DNA of 64,000 bases from Closterium sp. NIES-65 (Eukaryota > Streptophyta > Zygnematophyceae > Desmidiales > Closteriaceae). Location: positions 1 to 64,000 of the forward strand of contig CANXME010001988.1 of the NCBI GenBank assembly GCA_948144175.1, given 5' to 3'. The position numbers were made by a program, and so were the translations under genes. How positions within the stretch are numbered: position 1 is the first letter of the stretch; the number at the start of each line of letters is the position of its first letter. Shown here one piece after another: positions 44,400-53,938 of this stretch. The notes under the pieces are model-generated. The model worked only from the letters and a program-made list of their open reading frames with translations, ran no database searches and had not been told where the DNA came from.

Positions 44400-45110
44400 A
44401 TCGAGCGACCCTCCGTGTCGCCTCCCTCCCACACGCGGCCCAGCCGCCCGCTAAGTCGCGGCCCCAGCCGCCCGCTACGATCGCGGCCCCAGCCGCCTGC
44501 TCGACACGGCCCCCAGCCGCCTACTCGACGCGGCCCTGCCGCCCGCTACGCCGCGGCTGCCGCCTGCTACGACCGCGGCCCCGGCCGCCTGCTACGACCG
44601 CGGCCCCAGCCGCCTGTTCGACCGCGGCCCCGCCGCCCGCTCCTGTCGCGGCCCCCAGCCGCCTGCTCGACGCAGCCCCCGGCCGCCTGCTCGACGCGGC
44701 CCTGCCGCCCGCTACACCGCGGCCGCCGCCCACTACGATCGCGGCCCCGGCCGCCTGCTACGACCGCGGCCCCAGCCGCCAGTTCGACCGCGGCCCCGCC
44801 GCCCGCTCCTGTCGCGGCCCCGGCTGCCTGCTCGCACGCCCTCGCCGCCCGCTACTACCGCGGCCCCGGCCGCCTGCTCGACCGCGGCCCCCCCCCCCCC
44901 CCCCCCCCTACTACCGGGAGCCGAGCCGCCCTGCAGCCGAGCCGCCCGGGAGCCGAGCCGCCCTGCACCCGAGCCGCCCTGTCGCCGAGCCGCCCAGGAG
45001 CCGAGCCGCCCTGCCCCCGAGCTGCCCTACCGCCGAGCCGCCCGGGAGCCGAGCCGCCCTGCGCCCGAGCCGCCCAGCACCCGAGCCGCCAGGTCGCTGA
45101 GCCGCCTTTC
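44400..45110 (+). repeat. GC-rich tandem arrays in the intact copia leader
   Basis: About 44450-44890 is built of CGCGGCCCCGGCCGCCTGCT units, then a C run of about 19 (about 44888-44908), then GGGAGCCGAGCCGCCCTGC units to about 45105. The arrays lie between the primer site and gag. Confidence 0.8.
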
Positions 45111-45205
45111 TGCATACCTACTCGACCTGCCCTGCCTAGTGAGCACAGTCCCACTGCCACTGCGAGCTCTTTCCCTACTGCTTGCACTGCGTCGCTGTCG
45201 TCGCC

Positions 45206-48200
45206 ATGGCTACCCCTAGTGTCCTAGCTTTTGACGCTGAGGGTCGCGCCATTGATTTTGAGGTCTGGTTAGACGACCTGCAGCTGTTCTTACAGTGCGA
45301 CAGGGCTGACGACCTTTCTCTCTTTGACCTCACCTCTGGCGCCTCTCCTGCTCCTGCTGCTGATGCTGATCCCGCTGTCCGCTCTAAGTGGGCCACCCGC
45401 GATGCTGCTGCACGTCTTGCTGTGCGTCGCCACCTCCCTACCTCTGAGCGTGCGCACTTTAGTCAGTACAAGAGTGCTCAGACCTTGTACGACGCTGTAG
45501 TTGCGCGCTACTCCTCCCCTGCCACTGCTGCACTGAGCCGTCTCATGCTTCCCTACCTCTTTCCTGACCTCTCTGCCTTTCCCACTGTCGCTGACCTCAT
45601 TACGCACCTCCGCACTAGTGACACTCGCTACCGCGCCGCCCTTCCTGCTGAGTTCTGCGCTAAGAACCCCCCCCCCATGTACATCGCTCTCTACTACGTA
45701 GTCGCACGCCTCCCTGACTCCCTTCGCGTCGTCAGGGACCACTTTCTCGCAGTCTGTCCCACCACTCTCACCGTCGACCTCCTCGAGAAGGCCCTCCTTG
45801 CAGCGGAGAAGAGCATAGTCGCTGTAGGTGCTTCTCGTGGTGACCCTCGCACCCCCATCTTTGAGGGGTGCTCTCCTTCCCCCTTGCTGCCCTCTGTTGC
45901 CTCTGCTGCTGCTGCCGACTTGCTTGGTCTTGAGTCGGTCGGCGCGGCGTCTGCCCCTAGTGGGAGACGTCGCTCCAGCAAGGGCAAGGGGGGCAAGGGC
46001 GCGGGTGGAGCTGGAGGGGGCGGTGGCGGTGGCGGCGGTGGCGGCGGAGGGAGTGGGGGTGGCGGCGGGGCTAGTGGCGGGGGTGGTGGTGGTGGTGGCG
46101 GCAGCAGCGGCGGAGACGGTGGTGGTGGTGCCAGCGGTGGTGGTGGAGGCAGCGGCGGAGGTGGAGGCGGCGGAGGTGGAGGCAGTGGAGGCGGCAGCGG
46201 AGGAGGCAGTAGTGGTGGAGGAGGTGGAGCTGGTCGGGGTGGTACCCAGCAGCGTAGCGGCGGTGGTGGTGGCCAGCGCTCGCACCGGCAGCAGCAGCAG
46301 CAGCGCTCGCGGGACATCCCTTCGCCTCAGCAGCTTCGTGAGTGGTACGCTGGGCGTCAGAGGGGTGGGGGTACTGGTCCCTGCACCTACGTTCTTCGTT
46401 CCGGCGACCGCGCGGGTGAGCAGTGTGGGGGTGCCCACGCCACCCAGCGCTGCTTTGGCCGCCTGACGGACGCTTGGCGTCAGCAGTTCCCTGGGGCTAG
46501 TGAGATCCCTCGCTGGGATGAGCTTCTCAGGGCTGGTGTAGCGATCTTTGATCTTGATTTTGATGCTATCCTTACTGCTATGTATGTTGTGGATTATAGT
46601 GAGGAGAATGAGGGTTACCGGTGTTTCCAGCCCGACCCGGGCATTGGTACTGCTGCGCTAGGTGCTTGTGAGGCTGCTGCTCTAGGTGCCAGTGCGTCTG
46701 CGCTCTCAGGTACTGGTGAGACTGCGCTCTCAGGTACTGAGTCGTCCTCGTCCTCCCTCACTTTCACACTTGACTCCGGAGCTTCTCGCTCCTTCTTTCG
46801 AGACCGCACTACCCTTTCGCCGCTCGCCAGGCCGGTTGCGGTCTCCCTTGCTGACCCCTCTGGGGGTCCTGTCCTGTCTCACTTCTCCACTGTCCTCCCG
46901 TGTCCGGCTGCCCCTTCGGGCACCCTGTCGGGTCTGTACCTTCCCTCGTTCTCTACGAACTTGGTGAGTGGAGCGGACCTGCAGGATGGGGGTGTTCACC
47001 AGTTCACTCCTGCGCGTCAGAGGGTGACCCACTGCACGGAGGCTCGCACAGGCCGACACCTGGCCACGTTCTCACGTCGGCCGGGGTCGAGTCTCTACAC
47101 CCTGACCGTTGAGTCTCCTCCTGTCCCTGCGTCTGGTCAGGTGGCTGCGTTGGGTCAGGTACTTGCTGCTTCGTCCCGGTCAGGTCCTGAGTCTGCCCCC
47201 TGTTCTTGTCGCCTCCTGTCTCACGAGACTCTCCTGTGGCACCACCGTCTTGGCCACCCCTCCTTGCCCCGTCTTCGGAGCATGGCTTCCCGTGTCCTTG
47301 TCTCTGGTCTTCCCCAGTCTCTCCCTCCTCTCCCCTCCGGGCCAGGACCTTCCTGTGTCCCCTGTGTCGAGGGTCGCCTCCGGGCTACTCCTCACTCCTC
47401 CCACTTCCCCCCGACAGAGGCTCCCCTGCAGACGCTTCACATGGATGTGTGGGGCCCAGCCCCCGTCCGTGGGCAGGGTTACGAGCGCTACTTCCTGTTG
47501 GTGGTTGACGACTACTCGCGTTACACCACAGTCCTCCCCTTGCGCAGCAAGGGTGCGGTCACTGAGGTGCTGATCGACTGGATCTGCGAGGCTCGTCTCC
47601 AGCTCAGGAAGAGCTTCGGCTCGGACTTTCCTGTTCTGCGTCTGCACTCTGACAGAGGCGGAGAGTTCTCTTCTCGCCTTCTGCGAGACTACTGTCGTGC
47701 ACGGGGGATCCGCCAGACCTTCACGCTTCCGGACTCACCACAGCAAAATGGGATTGCTGAGCGCCGCATTGGCATGGTAATGGATGTCGCTCGTACGTCC
47801 ATGATGCATGCGGCTGCCCCCCATTTTCTGTGGCCGTTTGCGGTGAGGTACGCGGCGCATCAGCTCAACCTTCACCCCCGGGTCTCTCGGCCAGCGATGT
47901 CCCCAGCCTTGCTGTGGACGGGGAAGGTTGGCGATGCGTCTGTGTTCCGTGTCTGGGGATCTCGGGCGTTTGTCCGCGACTTGTCTGCGGACAAGCTGTC
48001 CCCTCGTGCTGCTCCCTGTGTCTTCCTTGGCTTCCCCACTGACGCCCCAGGTTGGCAGTTTTACCACCCCTCCTCTCGTCGTGTTCTGTCCTCCCAGGAC
48101 GTCACGTTCGACGAGTCAGTCCCCTTCTACCGTCTCTTCCCCTACCGCACTCCTTCCCTCCCCCCTCCCCCGGACTTCCTTGTGCCGGTTCCCCCCCCGG

Positions 48201-51115
48201 TAGACCCCCTCCCCCCTCAGGTTCCTGCCCCCTCAGGTGTGTCCCAGGTAGACGCCGTTGACCCGGTCGAGGTTACTGGTGACTCTGGTGCTGCTGCGGG
48301 TGCTGAGCCTGGGGGTGCTGACTCTGGGGGTGCTGTGCGCGGGGGTGCTGAGCCTGGGGGTGCTACTGCTGGGGGTGCTGGGCCTGAGGGTGCTACTGCG
48401 GAGGGTGCGGAGCCTGGGGGTGCTGAGCCGGGGGGTGCTGTGCCTGGAGGTGCTGGGTCTGGGGGTGCTGGGTCGGGAGCTGCTGAGCCTGGGGGTGCTG
48501 AGCTGGGAGCTGCTGAGCCTGGGGGTGCTGCGTCTGGAGCTGCTGAGCCTGGGGTTTCTCCTGCTGCTGCGTCTCGCCGGGAGCCCCTCTCTCCACAGGA
48601 GCTGCGCGAGTGGTTCGCTCGCCGCTGGAGGCGTGCTGCTGAGTCTGGAGGTGCTGCTGGAGCTGGAGCTGGAGCTTCTTTGACCGTCGAGGGTGCGGGT
48701 GCAGCCGGTCCCGGAGCTGCTGGACCTGCAGGTCCTCCTGGAGCTGGAGGTGCTGAGGGCGTTGGTGCTGAGCCTAGTGCTGTTGGTCCTGCCGCTGGAG
48801 GTGTGGGTGGCGCTGGTGCTGTCGCTGAGGGTGCTGGTGCTGTCCCTGCTGAGTCTGGAGCTGCCGCGCGGCCTCGGCCGTACTTCGTTCCGCTCCTTCA
48901 GCAGGTTCTTGGTCTTTCTCCTCCAGTAGAGGGTCCACCGCCTGTCCAGTCGCAGCCCCTACTGGAGCCTTCCTCTCCGCTGCCTGCTCCCTCTCCTTAC
49001 ACTGGTCCTACTGGAGGTCTTGCTGAGCGTCGTGAGCCTGCGTCTCGTCCCGCGTCGCCTGTTCGTGCTGCTTGCGCTAGTGGTCGCAGTTCGCGTCAGC
49101 GTCCTCCTCCTGTCCCTGGCACGCACCGGATGTCTTTACGTCCGTCCACTGCTCCTCTGCGTGCCCCTTTGCCTTCTCCTCCTGAGTCCTCTCTTCCTGC
49201 GCTTGCGGACCCTGAGTCGGACTCTCTTCGTGCTGCCAGTCCCACTGTCACGCGTCTGCTTGCTACTGTCGTCACTGACCCCTCTTTTGAGTCCACTGCT
49301 GCGTCTGCTCTAGTCACTGAGCTCGTCGACTTTGCTGCTCGCTGTCGTCTCGACTACGCTGCTAGTCTTGTTGCTGAGTCTGCGTCTGTCTGTCCTCCGT
49401 CCGTCGGGGGTGAGTGTGCTCTTGGCACAGACGTCCTAGAGGACAGGCAGGAGGAGTTACAGTGTCTAGCGGCTGCTTCACCTCATCTCGCGTCTGTACT
49501 GCTTGCCCCTGAGGGAGACCCGGATGCACTAGACATCCCGACTCCGCGTTCTTACGCGGAGGCCGTAGAGGGTCCCTACTCCTCTCAGTGGCAGGCAGCT
49601 ATGGATGCAGAGATGGCTTCCTGGAAGTCCACAGGCACCTACGTTGACGCGGTTCCCCCTCCTGGGGCGAACATCGTCAGTGGCATGTGGATCTTCAGGG
49701 TGAAGCGGCCGCCGGGCTCTCCACCTGTCTTCAAGGCACGGTACGTTGCTCGTGGCTTCAGTCAGCGGCAGGGAGTTGACTACTTTCAGACCTTCTCTCC
49801 CACCCCGAAGATGACTACTCTTCGGGTGCTGCTGCACATAGCCGCTCAGCGCGACTACGAGCTTCACTCTCTCGACTTCAGCACTGCGTTCTTGCAGGGT
49901 AGCCTGCACGAGGAGATCTGGCTTCGCCGTCCACCTGGCTTCACTGGGACTTTCCCTCCTGGCACCCAGTGGAGCCTCCGACGGCCAGTCTACGGTCTCC
50001 GCCAGGCACCGCGTGAGTGGCACGACACACTGAGGACTACGCTTGCGGCTCTTGGGTTTGCTCCTTCTACTGCTGACCCGTCGCTGTTTCTTCGCACCGA
50101 CACTTCCCTGCCGCCGTTCTACATCCTCGTGTACGTCGACGACCTGGTCTTTGCCACAGCGGACACTGCTGGACTCGCCTACGTGAAGTCCGAGCTGTTG
50201 AAGAGACACACGTGCACAGACCTGGGTGAACTGCGCAGCTACCTTGGCTTGCAGATCACTCGGGACAGAGCACGCCGCACCATTACCTTGACTCAGTCAC
50301 ACATGGTGCAGCAGGTCCTTCAGCGCTTCGGCTTCACGTACTCCTCGCCTCAGGCCACTCCTCTGCCTACTCGCCACTCACTCTCAGCTCTGCCTTCGGA
50401 TGAGTCCGTAGAGTCGAGTGGTCCGTATGCGGAGCTTGTTGGCTGCCTCATGTACCTGATGACCTGCACACGACCTGACCTTGCATACCCTCTGAGCATT
50501 CTTGCACGCTATGTTGCTCCTGGGAGACACAGACCGGAGCACATGGCTGCAGCGAAGAGGGTATTGCGCTACCTGTGCAGTACGTCAGGCATGGGGCTAG
50601 TGCTTGGAGGGCGGAGTCCAGTGGTCCTTACCGGCCACGCGGACGCTTCTTGGGCTGACGACCAGGCTACGCAGCGGTCGTCACAGGGTTACACCTTCAG
50701 CCTTGGTTCCGGCTCTGTCTCGTGGCGGTCTACTTGCTCGTCTTCGGTTCTCGGCTCCAGTTGTGAGGCTGAGATCTACGCCGGGGCCATGGCTGCACAG
50801 GAGCTTCGCTGGCTCACCTACCTGTTGACTGACCTTGGAGAGCCGCCTCGTTCTCCTCCAGTGCTGTACGTAGACAACAAGGCTATGCTGGCCTTGTGTC
50901 GAGAGCAGCGCTTGGAGCACAGAACGAAGCACATTGCTCTCCGCTACTTCCTTGCTCGTGAGCTGCAGCAGCGTGGTCAGTTGCGACTTGCGTACGTGGC
51001 CTCTGAGGCCAACACTGCTGATGTGTTCACCAAGGCACTTGCGCCTTGTGACCATCAGCGCTTCTGCACCCAGCTGGGTCTTGTGCCTGTCTTGCCTCAC
51101 TTGCTCTCCTCTTGA
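45206..51115 (+). CDS. gag-pol: Copia Gag-Pol polyprotein, intact
   Basis: About 1,969 residues from the conserved MATPSVLAF start (an in-frame ATG at 45182 is also possible, but the other copies share the 45206 start). Order: Gag capsid-like region (residues 1-250), Gly-rich tract (about 265-345), a knuckle-like GEQCGGAHATQRC (about 400), protease LDSGASRSFF (about 523), integrase zinc site HHRLGHPSLPRL with CVPCVEG and catalytic MDVWGP, LHSDRGGEFSS, SPQQNGIAERR (about 670-850), a GGAEPGGA decapeptide-repeat linker (about 1025-1118), RT with DFSTAFLQGSLHEEIW and YVDDLVFA (about 1470-1700) and RNase H with TGHADASWADD, CEAEIYAGAMA, VDNKAMLAL (about 1810-1940). Protease-integrase-RT-RNase H is the copia order. 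All catalytic motifs are present, so it should be able to mobilise itself and perhaps the deleted relatives. Confidence 0.96.
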   Translation: MATPSVLAFDAEGRAIDFEVWLDDLQLFLQCDRADDLSLFDLTSGASPAPAADADPAVRSKWATRDAAARLAVRRHLPTSERAHFSQYKSAQTLYDAVVARYSSPATAALSRLMLPYLFPDLSAFPTVADLITHLRTSDTRYRAALPAEFCAKNPPPMYIALYYVVARLPDSLRVVRDHFLAVCPTTLTVDLLEKALLAAEKSIVAVGASRGDPRTPIFEGCSPSPLLPSVASAAAADLLGLESVGAASAPSGRRRSSKGKGGKGAGGAGGGGGGGGGGGGGSGGGGGASGGGGGGGGGSSGGDGGGGASGGGGGSGGGGGGGGGGSGGGSGGGSSGGGGGAGRGGTQQRSGGGGGQRSHRQQQQQRSRDIPSPQQLREWYAGRQRGGGTGPCTYVLRSGDRAGEQCGGAHATQRCFGRLTDAWRQQFPGASEIPRWDELLRAGVAIFDLDFDAILTAMYVVDYSEENEGYRCFQPDPGIGTAALGACEAAALGASASALSGTGETALSGTESSSSSLTFTLDSGASRSFFRDRTTLSPLARPVAVSLADPSGGPVLSHFSTVLPCPAAPSGTLSGLYLPSFSTNLVSGADLQDGGVHQFTPARQRVTHCTEARTGRHLATFSRRPGSSLYTLTVESPPVPASGQVAALGQVLAASSRSGPESAPCSCRLLSHETLLWHHRLGHPSLPRLRSMASRVLVSGLPQSLPPLPSGPGPSCVPCVEGRLRATPHSSHFPPTEAPLQTLHMDVWGPAPVRGQGYERYFLLVVDDYSRYTTVLPLRSKGAVTEVLIDWICEARLQLRKSFGSDFPVLRLHSDRGGEFSSRLLRDYCRARGIRQTFTLPDSPQQNGIAERRIGMVMDVARTSMMHAAAPHFLWPFAVRYAAHQLNLHPRVSRPAMSPALLWTGKVGDASVFRVWGSRAFVRDLSADKLSPRAAPCVFLGFPTDAPGWQFYHPSSRRVLSSQDVTFDESVPFYRLFPYRTPSLPPPPDFLVPVPPPVDPLPPQVPAPSGVSQVDAVDPVEVTGDSGAAAGAEPGGADSGGAVRGGAEPGGATAGGAGPEGATAEGAEPGGAEPGGAVPGGAGSGGAGSGAAEPGGAELGAAEPGGAASGAAEPGVSPAAASRREPLSPQELREWFARRWRRAAESGGAAGAGAGASLTVEGAGAAGPGAAGPAGPPGAGGAEGVGAEPSAVGPAAGGVGGAGAVAEGAGAVPAESGAAARPRPYFVPLLQQVLGLSPPVEGPPPVQSQPLLEPSSPLPAPSPYTGPTGGLAERREPASRPASPVRAACASGRSSRQRPPPVPGTHRMSLRPSTAPLRAPLPSPPESSLPALADPESDSLRAASPTVTRLLATVVTDPSFESTAASALVTELVDFAARCRLDYAASLVAESASVCPPSVGGECALGTDVLEDRQEELQCLAAASPHLASVLLAPEGDPDALDIPTPRSYAEAVEGPYSSQWQAAMDAEMASWKSTGTYVDAVPPPGANIVSGMWIFRVKRPPGSPPVFKARYVARGFSQRQGVDYFQTFSPTPKMTTLRVLLHIAAQRDYELHSLDFSTAFLQGSLHEEIWLRRPPGFTGTFPPGTQWSLRRPVYGLRQAPREWHDTLRTTLAALGFAPSTADPSLFLRTDTSLPPFYILVYVDDLVFATADTAGLAYVKSELLKRHTCTDLGELRSYLGLQITRDRARRTITLTQSHMVQQVLQRFGFTYSSPQATPLPTRHSLSALPSDESVESSGPYAELVGCLMYLMTCTRPDLAYPLSILARYVAPGRHRPEHMAAAKRVLRYLCSTSGMGLVLGGRSPVVLTGHADASWADDQATQRSSQGYTFSLGSGSVSWRSTCSSSVLGSSCEAEIYAGAMAAQELRWLTYLLTDLGEPPRSPPVLYVDNKAMLALCREQRLEHRTKHIALRYFLARELQQRGQLRLAYVASEANTADVFTKALAPCDHQRFCTQLGLVPVLPHLLSS
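46000..46240 (+). repeat. Poly-glycine coding tract in Gag
   Basis: GGN-rich imperfect repeats encode about 80 residues of Gly with scattered Ser and Ala, between the capsid-like domain and the knuckle. The tract varies in length among copies and is the insertion site of 37631-39194 in copy 3. Confidence 0.85.
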
Positions 51116-51322
51116 CTTCACTTGTACTGTGACATATATATATACCTGCTCTTGCTTGTCTAGCTTTATATATATGTCTGTACTCTTGCTTGTGAACTGG
51201 CCTTTGGCCTTGCTCTTGTGCTCGGACTGTGTGGTGACTTTGAGATCCACCCTGAGCTTTGCTTTGTCTTGCTTGACTGGTCTTGTGACCCCTTGTTCTC
51301 CCCCACTTTGCCTATGGGGGTG

Positions 51323-51458
51323 TGTCAGAACATATCTATAGCTTATACTGCTGTGTAGGCTGTAGTGGGGTATCCCATAGGGGGTACAACCCAGTTAGGG
51401 TTTCATATTTGTACTGCTTTCATTCATAGTTCATTCATTCCTGCTTACTCATTTCACA
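51323..51458 (+). repeat. 3' LTR of the intact copia A
   Basis: 136 bp, apparently identical to the 5' LTR, followed by GCTTG. Confidence 0.95.
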
Positions 51459-51558
51459 GCTTGCTGCAGGCAAAGGCGAGGTCCGGCCTCGTCGTCGTCA
51501 CTGCGAACTGCAGTGAGCCGAACTTCTGCCGGTACTCCTCAACCTGGCGTTCCTGCAC

Positions 51559-53530
51559 CTACACGTCATCGAAGGTGAGCTCGGTGTAGGCGTCGACCGA
51601 GACCGACGTCTTAGGGGTGCGCACGGTCTGCTCCTTGTCGATGAAGCACCTACGCAGCTTGTTGGCGTAGCCCTGCTGGTGCAGCCACAGCTTCCCCGCC
51701 GACCTGTCGCGTACGATCTCCAGGCCGAGGTACTTCTGCACCGGCGAAATTTCGCGCAGTTCGAAGGCGGCTTCGAGCAGCGCCTTCAGCTCCTGCAACA
51801 TCGCGGCGCTACTGCTAGCGGCGAGCAGGTCGTCGACGTAGACCAGCACCCAGCAGGCCACTCCATCGTTGCCGACCTTGAAGTAAAGAGCCTCGTTGAC
51901 CTGGCTCTTCTTCCACCCGGCGCCGACCAGCACATCGTTGAGCGACAAGTACCACAACAGCGGCGACTGCTTCAGGCCGTACAGGCTCTTCAGCAGCTTG
52001 CATACCCGTCCGGTTCCGTCGTTGAAGTAGTCTGGTTGGGACATGTAGAGCACCCGCTCGAGCTTGCTCTGCAGGAAGGCGTTCTTCATGTCGAGCTGCA
52101 TCAGGTTGAGGTTGAGGACGGCGACGATGCTGAGGAAGATCCTCAGCGTGACGTAGATGCCCACCGGCGCGAACGTCTCGTCGTAGTCGGCGCCGTACAC
52201 CTGCGTGAAGCCCTTCACAACCAACCTCGCCTTCTCTCGCTCGACGGTGTTGTCGATGTGGTACTTCGTCGTCAACACCCACCGGTTCTTCATGATGTTC
52301 AGTCCTGGCGGGCGTTCGACCAGCTCCCACGTGCCCATGTTGATGAGGCTGCGGATCTCCTCTTCCATGGCGGCCTTCACCGCCGGGCCCTTCCAGCTCG
52401 CCAACGCCTCCTTCACCGTCATCGTTGAGATGTCCCAACGGTGCTCTGCGTCGGCCAGCATGTCGGGGTCGAGCTCCGGAAACTCCTCATCCTCCTCAGC
52501 ATCGTCGTACAGCAGGTCGTCAGCATCACCGTCCACGTCGTACACCGTGGTGAAGGCAGCGGGGACGAAGAAGTCAGGCGGCCTCCGAAGTCGGCCTGAA
52601 CGCCGTGGTCCCGGCTGGACCTTTTCAGCGTCCCCTCCATCGTTGCCGTCGTCGCTGTCCTCGACGTCCTGCTGCACCTCAGCCGGCGGCTCCCCTGTGG
52701 TCGGCTCCCCTCCCGACTGCCCGGTCGCCGAGTGTTCCTTGGTCGGCGTCGCTGGTACCTGCTCCACGCCCGGTGGCCAGCGTCGAGGTACTCCCGGCAC
52801 CACTTCAAGGCGATCTGCACGCCCGGCGAGCAGCACCGCGAGATGACAGTGAAGGTCAACAACACCATGGCGCGAAACTCCGCACGCAGGTTGGGGTGGT
52901 GCTCCCCCGGCGTCGCCACGGTCCCTCGGGCGAAGCCGATCAGCCCGGCCATCTCCAGCTGGGGCTCGATGGCTTCCTTCCAGGTGAGGATGTCTTGTCA
53001 ACCAACGAGCAGCGGGGTGACCGAGATCCTGTCCGGCGTAAACTTGAAGTAGCCGTAGCTCGGTGCAATCCCGCCCGCCGTCACCTGGGTCGCCGACATC
53101 GGCGACAACCCGCTTCGACGCCCACCGGCCTCGCCCTGCGAGGAGCCTGCAGCCGTCGACGACTGCATCCCTTGCGCCTGAACGCCGCCGGCTTCACCGG
53201 CTTGTATCACACATCGCTGCCTCGACGTGCCTCCCGCACCGCTGCCAACTTGGCCTCCACCGGCGCTGACGCCCATGTCGACGCCACCATCGTTGTTCAC
53301 CGGTCGAGGAGAAGCAGGCCGAGAAGGGGGGTGCTCTGCCGCCCACATGGAGCGGAGTCCTGCCTCAACGACTGCCCAGGGTATCGCCCCGTACTCCTGG
53401 GCCTCATGGCATCTCCTCGCATCCTCCAGCTGTGCCTCCAGGGTGTCCATCACCTCGGCGTCACCTACGCGCATGCTAGTGACTGCACGGCTGCCGGTCT
53501 ACGAACACGATCGATAAGTGCAAAGTCGGC
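51559..53530 (-). pseudogene. Copia B Gag-RT fusion lacking protease and integrase
   Basis: The N-terminal part has GYFKFTPDRISVTPLLVG, then an in-frame TGA (52998-53000), then QDILTWKEAIEPQLEMAGLI and LLTFTVISRCC, a copia Gag (UBN2-like). Near 52750 the frame jumps to the post-integrase linker (PRRSGRLRRPPDFFVPAAF) and RT (GTWELVERPPGLNIMKNRWV, MDVKNAFL-like LDMKNAFLQSKLERVLYMSQ, YVDDLLAAS). RT ends in DAYTELTFDDV, followed by a stop near 51559 and then the insertion. Direct joining of Gag to RT implies one large internal deletion of protease and integrase. Confidence 0.8.
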
Positions 53531-53551
53531 TAGTCTGAACTACGTCGCGGT

Positions 53552-53575
53552 GTTCGATCCACGCTCACCGCACCA
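53552..53575 (-). promoter_or_regulatory. Primer-binding site, tRNA-Phe type
   Basis: The plus strand ends ...CACGCTCACCGCACCA right before the LTR and includes the GTTCGATCC T-loop, so the complement to a tRNA 3' end runs 24 bases. The match to plant tRNA-Phe(GAA) is from memory. Confidence 0.65.
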
Positions 53576-53938
53576 TGCGGAGATAACTGCTGCAACGGGA
53601 GCTAGGCTACGGGCTAGGCACGGGTGCTCGTGTGATCTCTGCGTTCCTTAGTCGTTTGCTTGTGTGTTCTCTACTTGCACATTCACGGGGAGATTTTGCA
53701 AGAGTTTCACTAGCAAAGATTGACAACAATGGTAGCAACAACATTGGCATCACAGACTACATCAGAGCTAGCTAGGCTGCTGGTCGACCTCCAGCGTAGC
53801 ATGGTCGACCTGGACGCCACACCTGCCATGCAAGAGGGCATGGCACCTACTGATGCACGTCAACGTTGCCGTCGCCCACATCGGCCAAGCACACCTGGCC
53901 GATTGCGACGGAGCACTGGTTGAAGGCCGGATAGTGCA
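53576..53938 (-). repeat. 5' LTR of copia B
   Basis: 363 bp, TGCGGAG...TAGTGCA on the plus strand. It matches 42309-42545 and 43526-43638 in two blocks. On the minus strand the second block still encodes the C-terminus of Pol (HYPAFNRCFVAIGQVCLADV-like). Confidence 0.75.

Larger units (their letters stand above)
44181..51458 (+). mobile_element. Copia family A, intact autonomous copy
   Basis: Two 136-bp LTRs (44181-44316 and 51323-51458) look identical base for base and are flanked by GCTTG (44176-44180 and 51459-51463). Primer site TGGTATAGAGC follows the 5' LTR, and CTATGGGGGTG precedes the 3' LTR. A single uninterrupted polyprotein fills 45206-51115. The leader (44340-45180) is a GC-rich array. 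The identical LTRs, clean duplication and open frame mark a recent insertion, into copia B between RT and RNase H. Confidence 0.96.
42309..53938 (-). mobile_element. Copia family B element, split by an intact copia A
   Basis: Minus-strand element with a right (5') LTR at 53576-53938. Directly inside it, at 53552-53575, is a 24-base primer site that reads on the plus strand as the 3' end of plant tRNA-Phe including CCA (from memory). Gag (about 52770-53530) is fused to the linker and RT (51559-about 52765), with protease and integrase missing. RNase H (43640-44175) is separated from RT by the 44181-51458 insertion. The left (3') LTR is 42309-43638, enlarged by about 980 bp. No matching target duplication (CTCCT versus GCCAA). 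The right end abuts the first surviving exon of the kinase gene. Confidence 0.8.

Noticed and set aside
45290-46438. Long minus-strand ORFs opposite the copia gag
   Set aside because: They are shadows of the GC-rich, Gly-rich coding strand and have no family motif. The same is true of antisense ORFs in the other copia copies.
53720-53923. Plus-strand ORF MVATTLASQTTSELARLL as a gag or as the N-terminus of the kinase
   Set aside because: It lies in the copia B LTR, is also present at 42462, and ends in a stop before the CHASE exon.
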